From: an uncultured Collinsella sp.
GTDB lineage: Bacteria > Actinomycetota > Coriobacteriia > Coriobacteriales > Coriobacteriaceae
Assembly: GCA_902482185.1 (NCBI GenBank)
Contig: CABSZR010000018.1
Coordinates: forward strand, 1-13,353
Direction: 5' to 3'
Length of the DNA: 13,353 nucleotides
Shown in pieces: positions 1 to 7,161 of this stretch. The notes beneath the pieces were generated by a model that was given only the letters and a program-made list of their open reading frames with translations, had not been told where the DNA came from and made no database searches. The position numbers and the translations under genes are program-made. Positions within the stretch are counted from its first letter, which is position 1, and every line of letters starts with the position of its first letter.

Positions 1-492
1 GAGCGCGTGCTCGTCGCTTCCCCCAAGGTTGCTACCTACGATCTGCAGCCCGAGATGAGCGCTCCCGAGGTTACCGAGAAGCTCGTCGCCGCCATCAACG
101 AGGATCGCGCTGATTTCTACATCGTGAACTTCGCGAACTGCGACATGGTTGGTCACACCGGTGTCTTCGACGCCGCCGTTAAGGCCGTCGAGGCTGTTGA
201 CGATGCCCTGTCCAAGGTTGTCCCGGCGATTCTCGCCAAGGGCGGCTTTGCGCTGATTACCGCCGACCACGGCAACGCCGATCACATGTTTGACGTTGCT
301 TCCGACGGTTCCAAGCATCCGTTTACGGCTCACACCACCAACCGCGTGCCGTTCATCATCGTTGATGAGAAGGCCAAGCTCACCGGTATCGAGGACGGCC
401 GTCTTTCCGATATCGCTCCGACCATGCTCACCATGGCTGGTATTGAGCCTTCCGCCGAGATGACGGGCCGCGTGCTCGCCACCGAGGCCTAA
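1..492 (+). CDS. gpmI: 2,3-bisphosphoglycerate-independent phosphoglycerate mutase, C-terminal part
   Basis: This is the 3' end of a gene that starts upstream of the window; 163 codons plus TAA are visible, roughly the last third of a family of about 510 residues. The enzyme interconverts 3- and 2-phosphoglycerate in cytosolic glycolysis and gluconeogenesis using two Mn ions. The family hallmarks are visible: [15 protein letters not shown], then [12 protein letters not shown], which carries the metal-ligand Asp and His, then [11 protein letters not shown] with the Asp-His ligand pair, then HTTNRVPFI with the last His ligand. These are the phosphatase-domain ligands of the alkaline-phosphatase superfamily fold. 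The family normally has Pro where this protein has Cys in NFANCDM, a minor variation. A strong terminator follows 27 bases after the stop, and secG comes next. The reading frame is open to the window edge, so the gene is cut only by the window. Confidence 0.97.
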   Translation, partial: ERVLVASPKVATYDLQPEMSAPEVTEKLVAAINEDRADFYIVNFANCDMVGHTGVFDAAVKAVEAVDDALSKVVPAILAKGGFALITADHGNADHMFDVASDGSKHPFTAHTTNRVPFIIVDEKAKLTGIEDGRLSDIAPTMLTMAGIEPSAEMTGRVLATEA

Positions 493-519
493 TAGAAAAC
501 AAATACCGTTTTCTAGTAA

Positions 520-552
520 GGGGGTTGTCCACAACCGGACAACCCCCCTTTT
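520..552 (+). terminator. Rho-independent terminator of gpmI
   Basis: A perfect 11-bp stem (520-530 with 537-547, GGGGGTTGTCC/GGACAACCCCC) closes a 6-nt loop and is followed by TTTT at 549-552. It lies 27 bases after the gpmI stop and separates the gpmI transcript from secG. Confidence 0.93.
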
Positions 553-611
553 GGTATTTCTGCCATTTCCACCCCGTCCTTGAGTGGCAGGTAGGGGAGA
601 GCGGGGGATTG

Positions 612-620
612 TGGTACAGT
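612..620 (+). promoter_or_regulatory. Possible extended -10 promoter of secG
   Basis: TGG-TACAGT at 612-620 resembles an extended -10 box (TGn followed by a TATAAT-like hexamer). It lies about 37 bases before the secG start. No good -35 box is found 17 bp upstream. A promoter is expected here because a strong terminator precedes and secG follows, but the exact site is uncertain. The secG ribosome binding site AAGGAG is at 644-649. Confidence 0.35.
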
Positions 621-656
621 ACTAGAGTTTGAACTGTTCTATTAAGGAGCTTATCT

Positions 657-911
657 ATGGGTCCGTTCCAGATTCTTCTGTTTGTCGTTTGGGCTGTCTC
701 TGCCGTGGCGCTGACGATTCTCGTCCTGATGCATTCCGGTAAGGGCACCGGCGTTTCGGATATGATCGCTAGCTCGCTGTATAACTCCAGCTCTGCCACG
801 GGCGTCATGGAGCAGAACCTCGACCGCCTGACCGTCATCATGGCTGTCGTGTTTGCCGTGTGCGTCGTGCTGTGCATGTTCTTCTTCCCGCAGGGCATCG
901 TGGGCTACTAA
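657..911 (+). CDS. secG: Preprotein translocase subunit SecG
   Basis: An 84-residue membrane protein, normal for SecG. It is the small accessory subunit of the SecYEG channel and assists SecA-driven export across the cytoplasmic membrane. Two hydrophobic helices are visible: residues about 3-24 (ILLFVVWAVSAVALTILVLM) and about 58-78 (a Val/Met/Phe-rich stretch ending MFFFP). The intervening cytoplasmic loop carries HSGKGTGVSDMIASS, close to the actinobacterial SecG signature. The start is set by AAGGAG at 644-649, seven bases before the ATG. The gene stands alone between two Rho-independent terminators. The position directly after glycolytic gpmI agrees with the common actinobacterial and clostridial linkage of secG to the lower-glycolysis gene cluster. 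Nothing is odd about it. Confidence 0.95.
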   Translation: MGPFQILLFVVWAVSAVALTILVLMHSGKGTGVSDMIASSLYNSSSATGVMEQNLDRLTVIMAVVFAVCVVLCMFFFPQGIVGY

Positions 912-933
912 TCACGAGCCGCATAAATACTTG

Positions 934-964
934 AAAAGGGTCCCGCAAGTGCGGGACCCTTTTT
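934..964 (+). terminator. Rho-independent terminator of secG
   Basis: A perfect 9-bp stem GGGTCCCGC/GCGGGACCC (938-946 with 951-959) closes the loop AAGT. It is preceded by AAAA (934-937) and followed by TTTTT (960-964), so it could also work in the reverse direction. Confidence 0.95.
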
Positions 965-1074
965 GTTTACATATTTGTAACAGAGTCAAAATATCCTCAT
1001 ATACTTCGCCCAACTAAAGAAAATCTCGACCGTTAACCGGAATTAGCCCCAAATCGTGCATAAAATGCGCTACT

Positions 1075-1124
1075 GTATTGCAATACGTTGGTCCGCTTTG
1101 TATAACCAGCCAAAACGGCGGACC
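1075..1124. promoter_or_regulatory. Inverted repeats overlapping the opp promoter, possible operators
   Basis: GTATTGCAATAC (1075-1086) is a perfect 12-bp palindrome covering the -35 box. GGTCCGC (1090-1096) and GCGGACC (1118-1124) form a 7-bp inverted repeat with a 21-base spacer that brackets the -10 box. Both arrangements suit dimeric repressor binding. The second could instead be a leader-RNA hairpin. No cognate regulator is encoded nearby. Confidence 0.4.
1078..1106 (+). promoter_or_regulatory. Sigma70-type promoter of the opp operon
   Basis: TTGCAA (1078-1083) and TATAAC (1101-1106) are separated by exactly 17 bp. They lie about 100 bases before the oppA start in the 290-base gap between secG and oppA. 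It is the best promoter match in that gap. A weaker alternative is TTGACG at 1152-1157 with TACTTT at 1173-1178 (15-bp spacing). The rest of the gap (965-1070) is A/T-rich with no other clear signal. Confidence 0.6.
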
Positions 1125-1202
1125 GCGTTTGAATGGTTCGATTGGGCTGTCTTGACGTTGCCCGACCGAACTTACTTTGTCCTATCTCATAAGGAGGATG
1201 GC

Positions 1203-2879
1203 ATGGCTGATTCTATGTTCCACCAGCCCGTTATGGGTCGTCGCGCCTTTGTTGGCGGCACCCTCGCTGCGAGCTCCATGGCTTTTCTTGCCGCATGCGG
1301 CAAGAAGGGCGGCGACGCTTCCGGTTCTGAGTCCGGTTCGACGCTGAACTTCTACATCAACAACCCGGTCTGCATCGACCCCTACAATGTCCAGGAGGAC
1401 CAGGGCACTCAGGTCGAGTACCAGCTCTTTGACGCTCTGACCTCTTATGACGCCGAGAAGGGCGAGATCGTTCCGCTGGCTTGCGAGTCCTTTGAGGCCA
1501 ACGACGACGCCACCGAGTTCACCTTCAAGATCAAGAAGGCCAAGTTCCACAACGGTGACGACGTTACCTCCAAGTCCTTCAAGCTCGGTTGGGAGCGTCT
1601 GGTCAACACCAAGTCGGCCATCGCTACCGAGTACGGCCCTTCCGAGGTCTCCTATCACCTTTCCATGGTCGAGGGCTATGACGATCTGCTTGCCGGTAAC
1701 GCTACTGAACTCAGCGGTGTTACCTGCCCCGACGATGAGACCCTCGTCGTCAAGCTGTCTTCCGCTTACGCCGACTTCCCCTTCGTCGCCTCTCACCCGG
1801 CTCTGGCCCCGGTTCCCGAGTGCGCCGAGTCCGATGTCAAGAGCTTCTATCTTGCACCGGTCGGTAACGGCCCGTTCATGATGGACGGCAAGTGGGAGGA
1901 TGGTCAGGAGATCAACCTCAAGAAGTTCGACGATTACTATGGCGACAAGGCCAAGATCGATGGCATCCACTTCCAGGTCATCAAGGACATGGAGACCGCT
2001 TACAAGGAGTTCCAGGCCGGTAACCTCGATGTCTGCGACGTTCCCGTCGCTCAGATCGATGCCGCCAAGAAGGATCGCGGCGTGTCCAAGGACGGCTACA
2101 CCATGGGTGACGGCGAGCGCATGCTGCTCGGCTCCGAGCCTTCCACCTACTACCTGACCTGCAACAACACGGCCGAGCCGTTCAACAACGCCGACCTGCG
2201 CAGGGGTATCTCCCTGGCCATCAACCGTGAGGCCATCTGCAAGACCATCTTCAAGGGTACCCGTACCCCCGCCGACGGCATTGTTCCTCCGGGCATCGAT
2301 GGCTACAAGGAGGGCGCATGGGAGTTCTGCGCCTACGACGTCGACAAGGCTAACGAGTACCTCGACAAGGTTGCTCCCGCTGGCGCTAACGGCGATCGTG
2401 GCATTAACGTGATCCTTTCCTACAACCAGGATGGTGGCCACAAGGAGATCATGGAGTCCATCATCGGCGACCTCGCCAAGGTTGGCGTTACCGCTGTCTC
2501 CGATACCCCTGAGTGGTCTGCCTTGCTCGAGCAGTACCAGAACTTTAACTATCAGTTCGGTCGTCTGGGTTGGATTGCCGACTACCCGATTATGGACAAC
2601 TTCCTGTATCCGCTGTTCCACTCCGACTCCCTCGGTGGCGACAACCGCTCCGGTTACAACAACCCCGAGTTCGACGCCAAGGTCAACGAGGCTCGCACCA
2701 CGGTTGACGACGAAGAGCGCGTTGCTAAGATGCAGGAGGCCGACGCTATGGTCGCTGCCGACTGCCCGGTCATCCCGGTGATGTTCTACACGCACACCAT
2801 CGTCGGCTCCGATCGCATCAAGCACCTCTATGTCGATCCGCAGAAGCACGCCGAGCTGGGTACCGCTGAGCTCGCCTAA
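1203..2879 (+). CDS. oppA: Oligopeptide/dipeptide ABC transporter, substrate-binding lipoprotein
   Basis: A 558-residue extracytoplasmic binding protein of the SBP family 5, which captures peptides and delivers them to the OppBC permease. The reading frame is open from 1056, but AAGGAGG at 1191-1197, five bases before the ATG at 1203, fixes this start. The N-terminus is a lipoprotein signal: charged MGRRAF, a hydrophobic stretch and the lipobox LAAC, so Cys32 would be lipidated and anchor the protein to the membrane. The twin Arg (RRAF) also resembles a Tat motif. A low-complexity linker (KKGGDASGSESGS) follows. Family features include a VEYQLFDALTSYD region, FHNGDDVTSKSFKLGWERLV, and the C-terminal GWIADYPIMDNFLYPLF typical of cluster C binding proteins. 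It is first in the operon and is followed by a hairpin, as expected for a binding protein needed in excess. Peptide substrate is inferred from the family and from OppDF; the exact specificity is unknown. Confidence 0.93.
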   Translation: MADSMFHQPVMGRRAFVGGTLAASSMAFLAACGKKGGDASGSESGSTLNFYINNPVCIDPYNVQEDQGTQVEYQLFDALTSYDAEKGEIVPLACESFEANDDATEFTFKIKKAKFHNGDDVTSKSFKLGWERLVNTKSAIATEYGPSEVSYHLSMVEGYDDLLAGNATELSGVTCPDDETLVVKLSSAYADFPFVASHPALAPVPECAESDVKSFYLAPVGNGPFMMDGKWEDGQEINLKKFDDYYGDKAKIDGIHFQVIKDMETAYKEFQAGNLDVCDVPVAQIDAAKKDRGVSKDGYTMGDGERMLLGSEPSTYYLTCNNTAEPFNNADLRRGISLAINREAICKTIFKGTRTPADGIVPPGIDGYKEGAWEFCAYDVDKANEYLDKVAPAGANGDRGINVILSYNQDGGHKEIMESIIGDLAKVGVTAVSDTPEWSALLEQYQNFNYQFGRLGWIADYPIMDNFLYPLFHSDSLGGDNRSGYNNPEFDAKVNEARTTVDDEERVAKMQEADAMVAADCPVIPVMFYTHTIVGSDRIKHLYVDPQKHAELGTAELA

Positions 2880-2892
2880 GAGTTTGCAGCTT

Positions 2893-2926
2893 CCGTGAGG
2901 GTCAAGTATTTACGTAGACCTCATGG
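2893..2926 (+). other. Imperfect hairpin at the oppA 3' end
   Basis: CCGTGAGG-GTC pairs with GAC-CTCATGG around a 13-base loop (one G/T wobble and one bulged G). No T-run follows, so it is not a standard terminator; it may stabilise the oppA mRNA end. The same stretch contains TTGCAG (2884-2889) and TATTTA (2907-2912) spaced by 17 bp, so a secondary promoter for oppBCDF is an alternative reading. Confidence 0.35.
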
Positions 2927-2975
2927 GAAACATACAGTTCTCCCTAACCTGGGGTAAACTGGCTGATGGTAATTT

Positions 2976-3008
2976 TGGGATGCCGGTCTGGCGATCGGCA
3001 TCCCATTT
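2976..3008 (+). terminator. Intercistronic hairpin between oppA and oppB, partial terminator
   Basis: A perfect 10-bp stem TGGGATGCCG/CGGCATCCCA (2976-2985 with 2996-3005) closes a 10-nt loop and is followed by only TTT. It sits 27 bases before oppB. The weak T-run suggests attenuation or mRNA processing, lowering expression of the permease and ATPase genes relative to oppA, rather than full termination. Confidence 0.55.
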
Positions 3009-3035
3009 AGGTTAATCCCTAGATAGGGGAGTGGT

Positions 3036-4073
3036 ATGGGTAAGTACATCGTTAAACGTGTGCTTCAGTTCATCCCGGTATTTTTGGGCGTTACGCTGAT
3101 TCTGTTCGCCCTTCAGAATATCGTGCCGGGAGATCCGATCAAGCTGATCGGTGGAGACAAGGCTCTGTCCCCCGAGGTGGAGCTTCAGCTTCGCGTCCGC
3201 TATCACCTGGTCCAGTCGGACGAGGACGGCAACGCGATCCTTGACGAGAACGGCGACCCCGTTCAAACGTCGCTCGTGGACCGTTACTTGTATTACATGA
3301 ACGGCCTGCTTCATGGCGATCTGGGCAATTCGTATCAGCGCAAGCTGCCGGTTACGGAAATCTTTGCCCAGAAGTATCCGTATACGGTCAAACTTGCCGC
3401 GTGCGCCATCGTGCTCGAGGCAATCATGGGTATCGGTGCGGGTATCATTTCGGCGGTAAAGCGTTATTCCTTCTGGGATATTTTGGTAACGCTCACCACG
3501 TCGATTCTCGTTGCCGTCCCGGCTTTCTGGCTCGGTATGTTGCTGCAGCTGTTCTTTGGCGTCATTCTCAAGGACGCCACGGGCGGTGCATTCTCCATGC
3601 CGATCTCGGGTGCCGGCGGTTCCAGCTCTCAGTATCAGGATTGGATGCACTATGTGCTTCCGACCATTACGCTGGCTTCGGTTTCGACCGCTTATGCCGC
3701 CCGCATTATGCGCTCGCAGCTGCTTGACGTCATGAACCAGGATTACATCCGTACGGCAAAGGCCAAGGGTCTCTCCAATCGCGCGATCATCGTCAAGCAT
3801 GCGCTTAAGAATGCACTCATCCCCGTCGTTACCTATATTGGTGTCGACTTTGGTGGCATGCTTTCGGGCGCCATCCTGACCGAGACGGTCTTTAACTGGC
3901 CCGGTATCGGCTATGAGGTCTATCGCGCCATTAGCATGCGTGACTGGCCCATCGTTATGGGCGGCGTTACGCTCATCGTCGTCGTCGTCATGGTGATCAA
4001 CCTGCTCGTCGACATTAGCTATGCATTCCTCGACCCGCGCATCCGCCTTGGCGGTCCGTCGGATAAGGCCTAA
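3036..4073 (+). CDS. oppB: Oligopeptide ABC transporter permease, OppB/DppB family
   Basis: A 345-residue inner-membrane permease, one half of the Opp channel. The N-terminal helix (residues about 10-30, FIPVFLGVTLILFALQ) is followed by the family motif PGDP at 31-34. Further hydrophobic segments lie near 119-140, 148-178, 205-225, 260-285 and 308-330. The cytoplasmic EAA loop that docks on the ATPases is at about 236-256 (DYIRTAKAKGLSNRAIIVKH). GLLHGDLGNSY (90-100) is also characteristic. The start is set by AGGGGAG at 3025-3031, four bases before the ATG. An acidic insert at residues about 60-76, with two DxxG-like turns (SDEDGNAILDENGD), lies in the first external region where shorter family members go straight from the PGDP helix to the LxGDLG motif. 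The gene is followed 14 bases later by oppC. Confidence 0.95.
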   Translation: MGKYIVKRVLQFIPVFLGVTLILFALQNIVPGDPIKLIGGDKALSPEVELQLRVRYHLVQSDEDGNAILDENGDPVQTSLVDRYLYYMNGLLHGDLGNSYQRKLPVTEIFAQKYPYTVKLAACAIVLEAIMGIGAGIISAVKRYSFWDILVTLTTSILVAVPAFWLGMLLQLFFGVILKDATGGAFSMPISGAGGSSSQYQDWMHYVLPTITLASVSTAYAARIMRSQLLDVMNQDYIRTAKAKGLSNRAIIVKHALKNALIPVVTYIGVDFGGMLSGAILTETVFNWPGIGYEVYRAISMRDWPIVMGGVTLIVVVVMVINLLVDISYAFLDPRIRLGGPSDKA

Positions 4074-4087
4074 GGGAGGTACGTCTC

Positions 4088-5023
4088 ATGCAGGAAACTG
4101 ATTCTCAGTCTCAGGAGCAGGCTACCGCCACGAAGGCCGCATCTGCTCCCGCCAAGTCCCGCACGCTGTGGGGCGACGCTTTTAAGCGTCTTCGCAAGAA
4201 CAAGCTCGCCGTTATCGGTGTCTGCTGGATCATCATCGTCGTTTTGGTTGCCCTGACCGCAGATCTGTGGGCTAAGCCCTGGCTCGGTTCGCCGACGGCT
4301 TCCGACTCGACCACCATGGCCGAGACGTCGCTGTTGGCTCCGTGTGCAGAGCACCCGTTTGGCACCGACGCCCTTGGTCGCGACATTCTCGTCCGCGTTA
4401 TCTACGGTGCACGCGTTTCGCTGTCCGTCGGCATTATGGCCACCGCGATCTCCACGGTGATCGGTCTGGTCATGGGTGCTCTGGCCGGTTTCTACGGCGG
4501 CATTTGGGATACGATCATCATGCGCTGTGCGGACATCTTCCTGGCGTTCCCGTACGTGCTGTTCGTTGTCGCCATGATCGCCGTTATCGGCCGTGGTCTT
4601 CAGAACGTCTTTATCGCCATCGGTATTCTCGGCTGGCCTTCGATTGCGCGCGTCTTCCGCTCTGCAATCTTGACGGTCAAAGAAAACGACTATGTTGACG
4701 CTGCGCGCGCGATGGGTGCATCTGATGCTCGTATCGTAGTGCGTCACATCTTCCCGAACTCCGTCGCCTCCATCGTGGTCTACGCGACCATGAACATTGG
4801 TGGCGCCATCCTGACCGAGTCCGCTCTGTCCTTCCTCGGCATGGGCGTTATTCCGCCTACGCCTTCGTGGGGCTCCATGATTCAGGACGGTCAGCAGTAT
4901 CTTCTGACTGCTCCCTGGATGATGATCATGCCCGGTCTGGCAATTCTCTCGACGGTGCTCGCCTTCACCCTGCTGGGTGACGGTCTGCGCGACGCCCTCG
5001 ACGTCAAGATGAAGGACGCATAA
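4088..5023 (+). CDS. oppC: Oligopeptide ABC transporter permease, OppC/DppC family
   Basis: A 311-residue second permease subunit. The cytoplasmic N-terminus is hydrophilic (Gln/Ser/Ala-rich to about residue 25) and is followed by the OppC_N signature: FKRLRKNKLAVIG, then a first helix at about 40-60. The family motif HPFGTDALGRDILVRVIYGARVS is at 89-111. The EAA loop that contacts the ATPases is at about 201-224 (DYVDAARAMGASDARIVVRH), and the C-terminal ALSFLGMGVIPPTPSWG motif is at 246-262. GGGAGG at 4074-4079 supports the ATG at 4088. The oppB stop is 14 bases upstream and oppD begins 2 bases after the TAA, so translation is probably coupled. It forms a heterodimeric channel with OppB in the cytoplasmic membrane. 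Confidence 0.95.
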   Translation: MQETDSQSQEQATATKAASAPAKSRTLWGDAFKRLRKNKLAVIGVCWIIIVVLVALTADLWAKPWLGSPTASDSTTMAETSLLAPCAEHPFGTDALGRDILVRVIYGARVSLSVGIMATAISTVIGLVMGALAGFYGGIWDTIIMRCADIFLAFPYVLFVVAMIAVIGRGLQNVFIAIGILGWPSIARVFRSAILTVKENDYVDAARAMGASDARIVVRHIFPNSVASIVVYATMNIGGAILTESALSFLGMGVIPPTPSWGSMIQDGQQYLLTAPWMMIMPGLAILSTVLAFTLLGDGLRDALDVKMKDA

Positions 5024-5025
5024 GG

Positions 5026-6117
5026 ATGAAGAAGAACAAGAACTATGTGGACCTGAAGGACCAGCCGGTTCCCGAGGGCCAGCATCTGCTCGAGGTCGAT
5101 GACCTAAAGATGTATTTCCACACCGAGGATGGCGTCGTTCGCGCTGTCGACGGTGTCTCCTACACGCTCGATCGCGGCGAGACCCTCGGTGTCGTCGGCG
5201 AGTCCGGCTCCGGTAAGTCCGTGACCGCCATGACCATCATGGGCCTTATCTCGATGCCTCCGGGAAAGATTGAGGGCGGCGACGTTCGCTATCGCGGTCG
5301 TTCTATCCTCGAGATGACCGAGGAAGAGATGCAGCACATTCGTGGTAACGATATCGCGATGATCTTCCAGGATCCTATGACCTCCTTGAACCCGGTCTAT
5401 AAGATCGGCAAGCAGGTAGGCGAGGGTCTTCGTCTGCACCGTGGCTACTCCAAGCAGGAGGCGCTCAAGCGCGCCACCGAGCTTTTGGACCTCGTGGGTA
5501 TCCCCGAGCCCGAGAAGCGCGTCAATGAGTATCCGCACCAGTTCTCTGGCGGTATGCGTCAGCGCGTCATGATCGCTATGGCTCTTGCCTGCGACCCCGA
5601 TATTCTGATTGCCGACGAGCCCACGACTGCCTTGGACGTTACCATTCAGGCTCAGATTATTGAGCTTATGCAGGAAATGCAGGAGAAGAACGGCAACGCC
5701 ATCATCATGATCACCCATGACCTGGGTGTCGTCGCTGATATGGCCGACAAGATCATGGTTATGTATGCTGGCCGTCCCGTCGAGTTCGGTACTGCTGAGG
5801 AAATTTTCTACGAGAGCCGTCACCCCTATACCTGGGGCCTTATCCGCTCCATCCCGGAGCAGGCCATCGATGAGAAGAAGCCGCTTACGCCGATTCACGG
5901 CAACCCGCCTTCGCTCATGAACCTGCCTGAGGGCTGCGTCTTCTCTCCTCGCTGCCCCTATGCGACGGACAAGTGCCGCAAGCAGCGCCCCGAGCGCGTT
6001 GTCACCGAGTCTGGTCATTACTCTGCATGCCACTACTCCGGTGACCCCGAGTTCCTCAAGAAAGCCCCTGAGACGTCCCGTACGCGCAAGGATTCCAAGA
6101 AGGGAGGCGAGGCGTAA
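5026..6117 (+). CDS. oppD: Oligopeptide ABC transporter ATP-binding protein OppD
   Basis: A 363-residue ATPase of the Opp/Dpp importer. The nucleotide-binding motifs are intact: Walker A GESGSGKS (58-65), Q-loop FQDPMTSLNP (Gln115), signature FSGGMRQR (173-180), Walker B ILIADEP with the catalytic Glu (193-199), D-loop TALDV, and the switch His231. The C-terminal oligo/dipeptide domain is present (NPPSLMNLPEGCVFSPRCPY). It carries Cys304, Cys310, Cys317 and Cys335, the spacing of the conserved Cys cluster reported to bind an iron-sulfur cluster in some Opp/Dpp ATPases. The start lies 2 bases after the oppC stop, with GGA overlapping that stop as a weak ribosome site, which implies translational coupling. 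The gene ends in TAATG, sharing one base with the oppF start. OppD pairs with OppF to form the ATPase heterodimer. Confidence 0.96.
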   Translation: MKKNKNYVDLKDQPVPEGQHLLEVDDLKMYFHTEDGVVRAVDGVSYTLDRGETLGVVGESGSGKSVTAMTIMGLISMPPGKIEGGDVRYRGRSILEMTEEEMQHIRGNDIAMIFQDPMTSLNPVYKIGKQVGEGLRLHRGYSKQEALKRATELLDLVGIPEPEKRVNEYPHQFSGGMRQRVMIAMALACDPDILIADEPTTALDVTIQAQIIELMQEMQEKNGNAIIMITHDLGVVADMADKIMVMYAGRPVEFGTAEEIFYESRHPYTWGLIRSIPEQAIDEKKPLTPIHGNPPSLMNLPEGCVFSPRCPYATDKCRKQRPERVVTESGHYSACHYSGDPEFLKKAPETSRTRKDSKKGGEA

Positions 6118-7145
6118 TGGCAGATACCAACGAGCGCACTCCGCTGCTGAAGGTCGAGCACCTCTCTAAGGAGTTTCCCGCTGAGTCCGGCATGTTCGCC
6201 AAGCGCTTCTCCAAGCGTGTCGTCTCTGCTGTGAATGACATTTCGTTCGAGATTTATCCGGGCGAGACCTTTGGCCTGGTCGGCGAGTCTGGTTGCGGTA
6301 AGTCCACCACGGGCCGTACCATCATGCGCCTCACCAAGCCGACGGCCGGCAAAGTGTTCTTCCAGGGCAAAGACGTTGCCGAGATGAGCAAGCACGAGAT
6401 CAAGGACATGCGTCGCGAGATGCAGTTCATCTTCCAGGACCCCTATGCTTCGCTCAACCCTCGTATGACCATCGGTGAGATCGTCTCCGAGCCCATGACC
6501 ATTCATGGCGTGGGCACCAAGGAGGAGCGCATTGAGCGCGTCCGCGAGCTTCTCGACGTTGTCGGACTGAACCCCGAGCACATCAACCGCTATCCTCATG
6601 AGTTCTCCGGCGGTCAGCGTCAGCGTGTCGGTATTGCCCGCGCTTTTGCGCTGAAGCCCAAGCTGATTATCTGCGACGAGCCAGTTTCTGCTCTGGATGT
6701 GTCCATTCAGGCCCAGGTTCTGAACCTGCTCAAGGAACTGCAGGACAAGTTCGGTACCGCGTATCTGTTTATCGCTCACGACCTGTCCGTCGTGCAGCAC
6801 ATTTCCGATCGCGTTGCCGTTATGTATCTGGGTAAGATGGTCGAGGTTTCGGACTGGAAGACGCTCTACAGCGAGCCTCACCATCCGTACACGCAGTCGC
6901 TGCTGTCTGCCGTGCCGGTTCCCGATCCTGATATCCAGAAGACCCGCAAGCGCATCATCCTCGCTGGCGATCCGCCGTCGCCGCTGGATCCGCCGACCGG
7001 TTGCCGTTTCCACACGCGCTGCCCGATCGCTCAGGGTATCTGCTCTGAGAAGCTTCCCGAGTTTAAGGAAGTCGCACCGGGCCACTGCTGCGCCTGCCAC
7101 TTCGCGGAGCCGTTCCCGATCAAGGAATCGCACATCGACCTGTAG
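6117..7145 (+). CDS. oppF: Oligopeptide ABC transporter ATP-binding protein OppF
   Basis: A 342-residue second ATPase. It has Walker A GESGCGKS (56-63), Q-loop FQDPYASLNP (Gln107), signature FSGGQRQR (163-170), Walker B LIICDEP (183-189), D-loop SALDV and His221. VGESGCGKSTTGR and DPYASLNPRM are typical of OppF/DppF rather than OppD. The C-terminal domain again holds a Cys cluster (Cys296, Cys302, Cys309, and CCAC at 324-327). The ATG at 6117 overlaps the oppD stop by one base; GGGAGGCGAGG at 6102-6112 provides the ribosome site. It is the last gene of the operon. The stop is followed 16 bases later by a large palindromic element at 7162-7293, which probably also serves as the transcript end. 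Confidence 0.96.
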   Translation: MADTNERTPLLKVEHLSKEFPAESGMFAKRFSKRVVSAVNDISFEIYPGETFGLVGESGCGKSTTGRTIMRLTKPTAGKVFFQGKDVAEMSKHEIKDMRREMQFIFQDPYASLNPRMTIGEIVSEPMTIHGVGTKEERIERVRELLDVVGLNPEHINRYPHEFSGGQRQRVGIARAFALKPKLIICDEPVSALDVSIQAQVLNLLKELQDKFGTAYLFIAHDLSVVQHISDRVAVMYLGKMVEVSDWKTLYSEPHHPYTQSLLSAVPVPDPDIQKTRKRIILAGDPPSPLDPPTGCRFHTRCPIAQGICSEKLPEFKEVAPGHCCACHFAEPFPIKESHIDL

Positions 7146-7161
7146 TCGGTTGTTCTCGTCC

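Noticed and set aside
1056..1202. Upstream extension of oppA to the first ATG in frame at 1056
   Set aside because: The added 49 residues have no signal-peptide character and cover the promoter; AAGGAGG at 1191-1197 and the lipoprotein signal support 1203.
965..1202. A riboswitch or T-box leader before oppA
   Set aside because: I find no recognisable aptamer core or T-box motif and no terminator hairpin in this stretch; only a promoter and inverted repeats.
1182..2849. Long open frame on the minus strand opposite oppA (555 codons)
   Set aside because: It is antisense to a clear lipoprotein gene. Its protein is a Val/Leu/Gly/Asp-rich string with no recognisable domain, as expected from strong codon bias in the real gene.
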